NCBI GenBank assembly: GCA_964608495.1
Contig: CAZSOQ010000202.1
Location: 1-9,632 of the forward strand
Reading direction: 5' to 3'
DNA length: 9,632 nt
DNA from: JAKORR01 sp964608495
GTDB lineage: Bacteria; Armatimonadota; Zipacnadia; Zipacnadales; FEN-943
Position numbers and translations under genes: made by a program. Below the pieces are notes generated by a model that worked only from the letters and a program-made list of their open reading frames with translations, was not told the origin of the DNA and searched no databases. Of the stretch, positions 1-5,659 are shown one piece after another (positions within the stretch are counted from its first letter, which is position 1; the number at the start of each line of letters is the position of its first letter).

Positions 1-2075
1 CGCCCGGACCTGGGCACCGCGGCCGACCCCGGCAACAACGTCTTCATCGGCAATGCCCTCAACGTCCTACAGGGCGAGGACCCGCAGATGGTCTCGGCGC
101 GGGGCAACTACTGGGGCACCACCAGGGGCCCGAGATCCGGAGCAGCCTATCGCCGCCGGACATGGTGGACTACGCCGGCTGGGCAGGTGGCCCGCCATCG
201 CTGCTGCCCCCGCGCGATCTCGCCGCGCACCTCGCCAGCGAGGACCTCGGCCTGCCGAGGCTTTTCGTCAGGTTGGAGTTCACATCATCGCCGTCGGACA
301 CCGGGGGAGCCATGACGGGCTACGAGCTGCTCTGCCGCGAGCTCGGCTCGGGTGTGCAGGCGACGCTGGCCGCCTCAGGCGACCCCGAGGCCCGGCGCGT
401 CCTGGACCTGCCGATGACCTGCATGCTGGACACGGTCTACCACTTCGAGCTGTACGCCCTAACCGACGCGGGCAGGTCCGAGGCGGTCACGGCGGTCTAC
501 GACCCGGCTGTGGCGCCTTTCTTCAACACCGTGACGGCCTACAGCCCCGAGGGGAAGGGCGCCGCACGGGACTGCACTATCGTCGTGGAGTTCAGCAAGC
601 CGGTGTTCGAGAGCAAGGGAGCCATGCCGCTCGAGTTCCGCCCGGAGCTGTCAGGGACCTTTACCTGGTCGCAAGACCGCAGGAGTGTGGCCTTCAAGCC
701 GGACGAGCCGATGGGCAAGGACGAGAGACACTCGGTGACTGCGCCCGACGCGGTGAGCCCCCTGAACGGATTCCCCTTCGGGTGGTCCTTCACGACCGGC
801 GATGCCCCACGGCCGCGATCGCTGACCGCCAGGCCGCCGACGCCGGGGCTGTGGCTGGTGGGCGTGCCGGTGGTGCCCGAGGGCGATGCCCGGGCCGACG
901 CGGTCCTGGGGACTTCGCAGGTGTGCCGCTGGGACGCCGCCGCACAGGAGTACTGGTCCTTCGCCAAGGGCGCCTTCGACGTGAAGGCCGGCGAGGGTTA
1001 CTGGTACGTGGCGAGTAGCAGCACGCCCCCGATCTCCGCGATGGGGCGGACGGTCAGCGGCAGCCTGCCCCTGCAGTTGCGCCAGGGCTGGAACCTGCTG
1101 GCGAATCCCTACGAGACGGCGCTGCCCTGGTCGCAGGTGCAGACCGGCACGCAGGCGGCGCCCCTGGGCTGGGTGCAGGAGGCCGGCGGCGAGGGTTACG
1201 CCATCGTGTCGAGCATCCCGGCGCTGGGCGGGCGATCGGAGGTGCCGGCGTGGTGCGGCTTCTGGCTCGAGGCACGGGAAGCGTGCACGGTGACCCTGAG
1301 CGAGGGCACGGAGCCGCCGGTGAAGGTGGAGCCCGCGCCGAGCGACGCCGCGCCGCCGTCGGCCCCGCAGGTACGGTGGGCGGTGCGCGTGGCCGCTGAG
1401 GCCGGGTCCGTGGCGGACCGGGACAACTTCATCGGGGTGACGACCGCGGGGACGGGCCTGCGGGCCCAGGGGCCGCCGCGGATGCCCCAGAGCTACGTGG
1501 ACCTGTATGCCCTGGGCGCGGACAGCAAGCGCTACGCCGTGGACCTGGCGGCGGCCGGCGGCGCGACGGCCTGGGACCTGGCCGTCGAGACGAACCTGGC
1601 GAAGACCGAGGTGCGCGTGAGCCTGCCGGACCTGTCGCCCGTGTCCTGCGACCTGGCGGTCGTGCTCAAGGACCTGGACGCGGGGCGAAGGGTCAACCTG
1701 CGCACCCAGCGGGCCTACTGCTTCACGTCGGGCGAGCACGGTGGGGTACGCCACCTGCGGCTGGAGATCAAGCCGCGGGAGCAGGGCCCGGCGCTGGTGA
1801 CGAGCGCCTTGGTCCAGCCGGGCGCGGCCGGCGTGCGGGTGGTCTACACGCTCTCGGCCGAGGCCGAGGTCGAGTTGAGGGTCACGAACATCGCGGGGCG
1901 GATGGTGGCGGGGATCCCGCTGGGGACGCAGGAGGCCGGAAGCCACGTGGCGGTCTGGCCGTGCCGGAGCGCGACGGGCGGTCGTGTCCCGCGGGGGCAG
2001 TATCTCATCCAGGTGAGGTGTGCGGGCCAGGACGGCACGCAGATGACGCGGGTAGTGCCGACACAGGTGCGGTGA
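1..2075 (+). CDS. Secreted multidomain protein: beta-helix tail, FnIII-like, SbsA-type Ig, FlgD-like C-terminus (5' partial, frameshifted)
   Basis: The gene begins left of the window and ends at TGA 2073-2075. Bases 1-125 read in frame 1 as the end of a right-handed parallel beta-helix (pectate-lyase/NosD type), with the typical GNxxxGN turns and a closing GNYWGT motif. The sense then continues in frame 3 (GPEIRSSL, then VDYAGW), so a base seems to be missing near 124-127. Counting from the ATG at 162, I see a fibronectin-III-like segment (about residues 32-113), an SbsA-type bacterial Ig-like domain (about 118-213), two related Trp/Tyr-rich modules (about 229-285 and 308-380), a linker rich in Pro and Ala, a beta-rich region (404-537), and a FlgD-like Ig domain (547-637; RVVYTLS, then IAGRMV, then PRGQYLIQV). 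No catalytic residues are visible in the part shown. The role is probably cell-surface or extracellular polysaccharide binding. If the frameshift is real, this is a pseudogene. The domain calls are by eye. Confidence 0.78.
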   Translation, partial: PGPGHRGRPRQQRLHRQCPQRPTGRGPADGLGAGQLLGHHQGPEIRSSLSPPDMVDYAGWAGGPPSLLPPRDLAAHLASEDLGLPRLFVRLEFTSSPSDTGGAMTGYELLCRELGSGVQATLAASGDPEARRVLDLPMTCMLDTVYHFELYALTDAGRSEAVTAVYDPAVAPFFNTVTAYSPEGKGAARDCTIVVEFSKPVFESKGAMPLEFRPELSGTFTWSQDRRSVAFKPDEPMGKDERHSVTAPDAVSPLNGFPFGWSFTTGDAPRPRSLTARPPTPGLWLVGVPVVPEGDARADAVLGTSQVCRWDAAAQEYWSFAKGAFDVKAGEGYWYVASSSTPPISAMGRTVSGSLPLQLRQGWNLLANPYETALPWSQVQTGTQAAPLGWVQEAGGEGYAIVSSIPALGGRSEVPAWCGFWLEAREACTVTLSEGTEPPVKVEPAPSDAAPPSAPQVRWAVRVAAEAGSVADRDNFIGVTTAGTGLRAQGPPRMPQSYVDLYALGADSKRYAVDLAAAGGATAWDLAVETNLAKTEVRVSLPDLSPVSCDLAVVLKDLDAGRRVNLRTQRAYCFTSGEHGGVRHLRLEIKPREQGPALVTSALVQPGAAGVRVVYTLSAEAEVELRVTNIAGRMVAGIPLGTQEAGSHVAVWPCRSATGGRVPRGQYLIQVRCAGQDGTQMTRVVPTQVR
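121..130 (+). other. Apparent one-base frameshift site in a G run
   Basis: Frame 1 reads NYWGTTRG up to here and becomes Arg-rich nonsense afterwards. Frame 3 starts to make sense as GPEIRSSLSPPDMVDYAGW. Restoring a single G in the run at 124-127 would join the two into one continuous beta-helix ending. A homopolymer sequencing or assembly error is as likely as a true mutation. Confidence 0.65.
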
Positions 2076-2078
2076 GTC

Positions 2079-2098
2079 GGGCCCCAGGCGTGGGGCTC
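2079..2098 (+). terminator. Hairpin just after the exoprotein stop
   Basis: The sequence GCCCCA-GGCG-TGGGGC forms a 6-bp GC-rich stem with a 4-base loop, extended by a G.T and a G-C pair. It lies 3 bases beyond the stop of the upstream (+) gene and about 55 bases beyond the stop of the convergent (-) gene. No T run follows on either strand, so it is at best a weak or factor-assisted terminator. Confidence 0.4.
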
Positions 2099-2152
2099 AC
2101 ACGACGCGGCCCTCGCACCCTCTCTCCTGGCGTCGCCGCTTGCGCGGCTCGT

Positions 2153-2752
2153 CTAGGGTTTGGGGGGCGGCTCATTCGAGGCCACGAGCTTGACGCCGGA
2201 GGTCGTGGCGTTGGGCCTGACGTCCACGTAAGCCCAGGCGTACCAGAAGCCGCCGCCGGGCTTGGTCACCTTCGCGACGATCAGCACCTGCACGGGGTGG
2301 GGAGCCGGCACGCCCGTGAGGGTGAACTTGCCGTCCTCGCCGGCCGTGGTCTCCAGGGGCGGGTCGCCCGTGGAGGGGCAGTACACGGTGGCGGAGGCCG
2401 CTGGGGTCACGCCGTCGGGCTGGTAGACCGTGCCACGGATCGTGGCGACGACGGGCAGCGGGGCGCCCAGGTAGCGTGAGACGGCGGCCGCCGCATCCAG
2501 AGCATCCACGACGCCGTCCTCGTTGAGATCGGTGCCTGGGAGGATGGTGCCCGTGGCGCGGTACTCCCGCCAGCCGAGCAGGAAGGCCTTCAGGTCATCC
2601 ACAGGCGCCGACCGAACAGGGGCGAGGGGCAGCAAGGCGAGCAGCAGGGCCAGGACGCGCGCGACCTGTGGGCCCGCCGGCGGCCCGACTGGAGCGCGCG
2701 CGGGCTTGGTTGCCGTCGCCGACTTCGGGACCTGAGCACTACCTCGGCTCAT
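2153..2752 (-). CDS. Secreted dockerin-like plus carboxypeptidase-regulatory-like domain protein
   Basis: This is a 199-residue protein. The start is fixed by a strong ribosome site (GGGAGGAA at 2758-2765) placed 5 bases before the ATG; the open frame extends further upstream but reads as Arg/Ala/Pro-rich noise. Residues 1-31 form a long basic, Pro/Ala-rich head, and 32-49 form a hydrophobic signal segment with probable cleavage near RSA-P (48-50). Residues 52-96 look like a dockerin: one clear calcium-binding EF-type loop, D75-x-N77-x-D79-G-x-x-D83-x-x-D86, preceded by a degenerate first half. Residues 102-192 resemble a carboxypeptidase regulatory-like or CNA-B beta-sandwich (GTVYQPDG, then AGEDGKFTLTGVP). 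The protein is probably extracellular and non-enzymatic, binding or anchoring. No cohesin partner is seen in the window. It converges with the upstream exoprotein and is divergent from the unknown frame at 3041. Confidence 0.8.
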   Translation of the reverse strand: MSRGSAQVPKSATATKPARAPVGPPAGPQVARVLALLLALLPLAPVRSAPVDDLKAFLLGWREYRATGTILPGTDLNEDGVVDALDAAAAVSRYLGAPLPVVATIRGTVYQPDGVTPAASATVYCPSTGDPPLETTAGEDGKFTLTGVPAPHPVQVLIVAKVTKPGGGFWYAWAYVDVRPNATTSGVKLVASNEPPPKP

Positions 2753-3040
2753 CGCGCTTCCTCCCGCGGTCAGAGGCGGGGCATGTCTCCGCCAGAGTGC
2801 CAACCTTGCCGGCCGTACGCTGACGGACGGCCTCCCGGTGTCGCCATCTGACCGCTGTGTCGGGCCGGGCGAGAACCACCCGGCCGAGCCCGATGACCCG
2901 TACCGTGCCCCGGCCCTCGCACCGTCAGCCATGGCACGCCGCAGGTCGAAGCGGGGGCACGTGAGGCGGGAGCTTCCACGCGCTGAGGCGTCTCCCTCCC
3001 TCGCGCGAACAGCCCTGGGGGGTCTCGGCGGCGGCGAGGC
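2753..3040. other. Divergent intergenic region without a confident gene
   Basis: These bases separate the dockerin-like gene (-) from the unknown frame (+). Apart from the ribosome site at 2758-2765 and a small hairpin (GGCGG at 2775-2779 with CCGCC at 2789-2793) in the dockerin leader, I see no convincing promoter. Frame 3 stays open from 2838 with strong G/C third-position bias in its last 30 or so codons before 3110. This may be the displaced 5' part of the next gene. Confidence 0.45.
2758..2765 (-). promoter_or_regulatory. Ribosome binding site of the dockerin-like gene
   Basis: The minus strand reads GGGAGGAA, then 5 bases, then ATG. It selects the ATG at 2752 over the longer upstream open frame and gives a protein with a signal segment. 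Confidence 0.75.
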
Positions 3041-3772
3041 GTGCGCGGCCATCGTGTCGGGCGGAGACGCGCAGGCGTGGAAGGAGCCCGGGGTGCTGGC
3101 GGTGCCCCAGGCGCGGGCAAGCTGTACAACACCGAGGCCGACCACCAGAACGAGACGGCGCCCTTCGAGACCAGACTCCCGGTTGCCGAGTACAGGTCGG
3201 GGGACCAGAACGGCGTGGATACCGTGCGCGTCAAGGTCATCCGCACGCTCGAATCCGGCGAGCAGATCGTCCTGTTCCAGGACAGAACGGACATAACCGT
3301 GCGCGGAGTGAAGGCCACGACCCGCGCCGTGATCCTCGGCCCGGAGTACTGGATCGCGGAGCTGCCTGACCAGACCATCCCCACCTTCCAGGTCCGCGCC
3401 AATGTCATCGCCGTGTGGAAGGGCCCCCGGGAGAGTGTCAGCGCGATCGTGCGCAAGCCGGGACGGGCCGACGCGAGTGTGCTGGTGTACTCAACCTATG
3501 TGTGGACCAAACAGAGGCTTCTCGACACGTGGGGGAAAAACACCTGGGACCTGGCGGACGACGAGGCGGCCTGCTCGCTCGGGGAGAGCGTCTTCGAGCC
3601 CGGCAACTTCTCCTTCAGCTACCTCAACTGGAACCCGCCGACCGAGCAGTCGGCCTGGGATAGCTGGAACGCGTACCTCAACGGCTATGGCATCACGTGG
3701 CCCGGCTACGTGACCGATGATCCCAGGTGGGCTGATATGCAGACCCGGACGCTGGAGCTTCCGTACAACTAG
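3041..3772 (+). CDS. Protein of unknown family, 5' end uncertain
   Basis: I do not recognise this protein. The frame is open from a stop at 2984 to TAG 3770-3772; the start given is the first GTG, with no good ribosome site, and GTG 3077 is an alternative. From about base 3116 (KLYNTEAD onward, roughly 218 residues) the sequence has normal amino-acid balance: an alternating-hydrophobic, beta-sheet-like part (TVRVKVIRTL, then RAVILGPEYWIAEL, then VRANVIAVW) and a C-terminal part rich in Trp, Asn and Tyr (NTWDLADDEAA, then SYLNWNPP, then WDSWNAYLNGYGI). Before 3116 the frame gives only Arg/Gly/Ala-rich residues and no signal peptide. The true 5' end is therefore missing, frameshifted or very short. 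The aromatic-rich beta character fits an extracellular protein like its neighbours, but that is only a guess. Confidence 0.6.
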   Translation: MRGHRVGRRRAGVEGARGAGGAPGAGKLYNTEADHQNETAPFETRLPVAEYRSGDQNGVDTVRVKVIRTLESGEQIVLFQDRTDITVRGVKATTRAVILGPEYWIAELPDQTIPTFQVRANVIAVWKGPRESVSAIVRKPGRADASVLVYSTYVWTKQRLLDTWGKNTWDLADDEAACSLGESVFEPGNFSFSYLNWNPPTEQSAWDSWNAYLNGYGITWPGYVTDDPRWADMQTRTLELPYN

Positions 3773-3925
3773 GCGCAGCGAAGGCGGCCCCTGGCGCCTT
3801 CCCGGGCCTTGGCGTTCCGGCAAGTGGGGCGCACGGGGAGACGAGGGTCCCTCTCGTTGCCCGGCCCGGTGCTCCTCGATGTCCGCCTCGTGCTTCGGGC
3901 CCCGCGCCAACTCGGGTTGTTCATC

Positions 3926-3952
3926 GGTTCGGTATCGCTGATACCGGCAACC
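3926..3952. repeat. Inverted repeat around GGTATC-GCT-GATACC
   Basis: CGGTATC and GATACCG form a 7-bp stem with a GCT loop. A further GGTT/AACC pairing extends it across a 2-base bulge. It is less GC-rich than its surroundings. It could be a terminator structure, a protein-binding palindrome or part of a dispersed repeat. Confidence 0.5.
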
Positions 3953-3982
3953 TTCGCGCTCGTCCCAGACTGACACCGGGGA

Positions 3983-4022
3983 GCCGCTTGGTGCGGCCGA
4001 CGAAGTCGGCAAGCCAAGCGGC
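3983..4022. repeat. Two-tier hairpin
   Basis: The outer stem GCCGCTTGG / CCAAGCGGC has 9 pairs. An internal loop of 4 and 3 bases follows, then an inner stem GCCGAC / GTCGGC of 6 pairs closed by GAA. The structure is strong by inspection and lies about 210 bases past the (+) gene and 90 bases past the (-) gene. Confidence 0.55.
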
Positions 4023-4049
4023 GACCGAGCTTTCTGGTGGAAGGAGTGC

Positions 4050-4090
4050 GGGGGAGGCCCCTCTTGGCGTTTGAAAGAGGGGTCTCCCCC
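4050..4090 (-). terminator. 16-bp stem hairpin downstream of the esterase gene
   Basis: Bases 4050-4065 and 4075-4090 pair over 16 positions with only one G.T wobble, around a 9-base loop (4066-4074). It starts 22 bases after the esterase stop on the minus strand, the right place for a transcription terminator or an mRNA 3'-end stabiliser. There is no T run on either side, so it is not a textbook intrinsic terminator. Confidence 0.6.
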
Positions 4091-4112
4091 GCGCAGGTCT
4101 GAGCTACCCAGG

Positions 4113-5405
4113 CTAGCCGCGGCCGTAGTGCCGGTCCGCGAAGTCCAGGTAGCACTGCCAGTCGAAGTCGGTGACGTCGTGCTTGCCGGTGCGGACGTGG
4201 TAGCCGATGGTGCCGTGGACGGGCCGGTTCAGCTCGGGCATGTCCTCGGCCGGCAGCCCGTCGGTGCCCAGGAGGCGGTAGACAGGGTCGGCATGCCTGG
4301 CGGCCAGGAACTCGCCCCGCGGGTCGGCCCACAGGTCCTCGGCGGCGCTGGCCACGTACACCGGCCGGGGCGCGATCAGGGCGATGAGCATGTGCTGGTC
4401 GAGGGGTAGGTCGTCCTCGCGGTCGTTGAAGGCGTGGAAGTTGGCGCAGAACCAGTGGGGGAAGGCCGTGTTGATGCGCCAGACCGTCTCGCCGAAGCGC
4501 CTGCGCGACAGGGCGGCCCCACCGCAGCCGGAGTCGTTGCTGATCGTGATGGCGAAGCGCTCGTCCTGGGCGCCGGCCCACAGCGCGGTCTTGCCCAGCC
4601 GCGAGTGCCCCAGGACGGCGACGCGGTGATGGTCCAGCTCCTCGTCGGTCTCGAGGTAGTCCATCGCTCGGCTGCAGCCCCAGGCCCAGGCGCCGATGGC
4701 GCCCCACTCGTCGGCTGCCGGGCGGGTCTGGCCCTCCGCGTAGAATAGCGGCTGGACGCCGTTCTGGAAGCCGTCGTCGTAGTCGGGGTCCAGATCGCCG
4801 TAGTAGAAGGTGGCCAGGGCATAGCCGCGCCGCAGGATCGTCTCGACGGGCCACCGCGACGAGGCGGCTCCTCGCGACTGCTCCGTGGCGCGGTGATCCA
4901 CCAGGCCGATGTCGGGCTGCTCGCGCACCCATCGGCGCGTGATGGCGATGCCGGGGTCGGGATGGATGGACTGGTTGCCCAGGAAGTTCATCCCCAGGAA
5001 CACCGGCACGGGGCGCGGGGCACCCTTGGGCAGGTAGATCAGCAGCTCGAGCGTCGGGCCGTCCGGGTCGGCCGTGAAGGAGATGGACACCTGCTTGCGC
5101 GTGGCCAGGCCGTCGAGGGCGTGGGTGTCCAGGGACGTAAGGTCGAAGCCGAGGTGAGCAGGGCGACCCGGCGACCGGCCGTACATGCAGGTGCGGAAGA
5201 GCTCGATCACCTCGGGGCGGCGCACGTCCCGCCAGGTGGCCGCGTCAGTCACGGGCCGACCGTCGGCGAGGACCAGCGGATTGGGTAACGTGTAGGCTGG
5301 GACCTTCGCCTCGTCGTAGTTGGGCTCCCAGGCCTCGGCCCCCGAGGTCATGGCAAGGAACAGGGACATCAGTATCACCCCGCGGAGTGAAGTGCGTGCT
5401 CGCAT
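4113..5405 (-). CDS. Secreted glucuronoyl esterase, CE15 family
   Basis: This is a 430-residue alpha/beta-hydrolase. CE15 enzymes cut ester bonds between lignin and (4-O-methyl-)glucuronic acid on xylan. Residues 1-25 are a signal peptide (basic start, hydrophobic core, likely cleavage after AEA). The nucleophile motif is GHSRLGK (266-272), giving Ser268 and the conserved Arg269. NDSGCGGAAL (290-299) follows, as in bacterial CE15 proteins, with Asp291 where fungal members have Glu. AEDLWADPRGEF (355-366) offers the alternative acid loop, and GYHVRTGKHDVT (401-412) supplies the probable catalytic His409. Length and full motif order suggest an intact enzyme. The start was chosen from the signal peptide and an AGGAG site 8 bases upstream. 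It is divergent from the TPR-barrel gene. Acetyl-xylan esterase is the main alternative label, less likely given the SRxGK motif. Confidence 0.9.
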   Translation of the reverse strand: MRARTSLRGVILMSLFLAMTSGAEAWEPNYDEAKVPAYTLPNPLVLADGRPVTDAATWRDVRRPEVIELFRTCMYGRSPGRPAHLGFDLTSLDTHALDGLATRKQVSISFTADPDGPTLELLIYLPKGAPRPVPVFLGMNFLGNQSIHPDPGIAITRRWVREQPDIGLVDHRATEQSRGAASSRWPVETILRRGYALATFYYGDLDPDYDDGFQNGVQPLFYAEGQTRPAADEWGAIGAWAWGCSRAMDYLETDEELDHHRVAVLGHSRLGKTALWAGAQDERFAITISNDSGCGGAALSRRRFGETVWRINTAFPHWFCANFHAFNDREDDLPLDQHMLIALIAPRPVYVASAAEDLWADPRGEFLAARHADPVYRLLGTDGLPAEDMPELNRPVHGTIGYHVRTGKHDVTDFDWQCYLDFADRHYGRG

Positions 5406-5444
5406 TGCCTGTGCTCCTGCCGACGGGTACGCCCGGCGCCGCGT

Positions 5445-5459
5445 GCACCGGATCGGTGC
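5445..5459. promoter_or_regulatory. Palindrome in the esterase leader, candidate operator
   Basis: GCACCG-GAT-CGGTGC is a perfect 6-bp inverted repeat with a 3-base centre, 40 bases upstream of the esterase ATG. The size and position suit a repressor site, for example for a LacI- or GntR-type regulator. No regulator gene is present in the window, so this is only a candidate. Confidence 0.35.
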
Positions 5460-5512
5460 CGGCCCGATGGGCGAGAGGGTTCGCGGCCGGGGAGGGCGAA
5501 CCTTGTGCCGCT

Positions 5513-5537
5513 GCCGGCGCCGCGCCGTGGCGCCGGC
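5513..5537. repeat. Inverted repeat GCCGGCGCC / GGCGCCGGC
   Basis: This is a 9-bp perfect inverted repeat with a 7-base loop in the divergent region. Its right arm is part of the first copy of the direct repeat at 5528-5561. Built only of G and C, it could arise by chance in this genome. Confidence 0.45.
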
Positions 5538-5561
5538 GCGGTTGTGCTGGCGCCGGCGCGG
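5528..5561. repeat. 14-bp direct repeat, 20-base period
   Basis: TGGCGCCGGCGCGG occurs exactly at 5528-5541 and again at 5548-5561. The 20-base period is close to two turns of the helix, which is typical of tandem protein-binding sites. The second copy fills most of the spacer of the candidate promoter at 5542-5570. Confidence 0.6.
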
Positions 5562-5570
5562 AGGTATCCT
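5542..5570 (+). promoter_or_regulatory. Candidate sigma-70-like promoter of the TPR-barrel gene
   Basis: TTGTGC at 5542-5547 and TATCCT at 5565-5570 are separated by exactly 17 bases, about 90 bases upstream of the ATG at 5660. The match to TTGACA and TATAAT is partial. These are among the few AT-bearing hexamers in the region. Confidence 0.4.
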
Positions 5571-5659
5571 GCCTTCTCTGTCGGGCGGGAGGCGAGGGCG
5601 CTCGCGGCACCGAGACGAGGTCCCGGCCGAGCAGGGCCTTGCGCAAGGGACGAAGGCCA

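Larger units (their letters stand above)
3773..4112. other. Convergent intergenic region with three hairpins
   Basis: This 340-base stretch lies between the stop of the unknown (+) gene and the stop of the esterase (-) gene. The frames open here give Arg/Pro-rich peptides and no plausible gene. It contains three separate inverted repeats (3926-3952, 3983-4022, 4050-4090), listed individually. Since both flanking genes end here, terminators or a small repeat element are the likeliest contents. Confidence 0.6.

Noticed and set aside
651..1946. Long open frame on the minus strand opposite the exoprotein
   Set aside because: It is rich in Arg, His, Pro and Gly with no domain sense; it is the shadow of a GC-rich coding frame.
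2153..2752. Evidence for a cellulosome
   Set aside because: One dockerin-like domain alone, with no cohesin or scaffoldin in the window, does not support it.
3769..4932. Long minus-strand frame overlapping the esterase gene
   Set aside because: It is Arg-rich and out of frame with the clear CE15 motifs, and has no ribosome site.
5387..5659. Upstream extension of the barrel protein from a start at 5387
   Set aside because: The added residues are Arg/Gly/Ala-rich noise, overlap the esterase start and would bury the signal segment.
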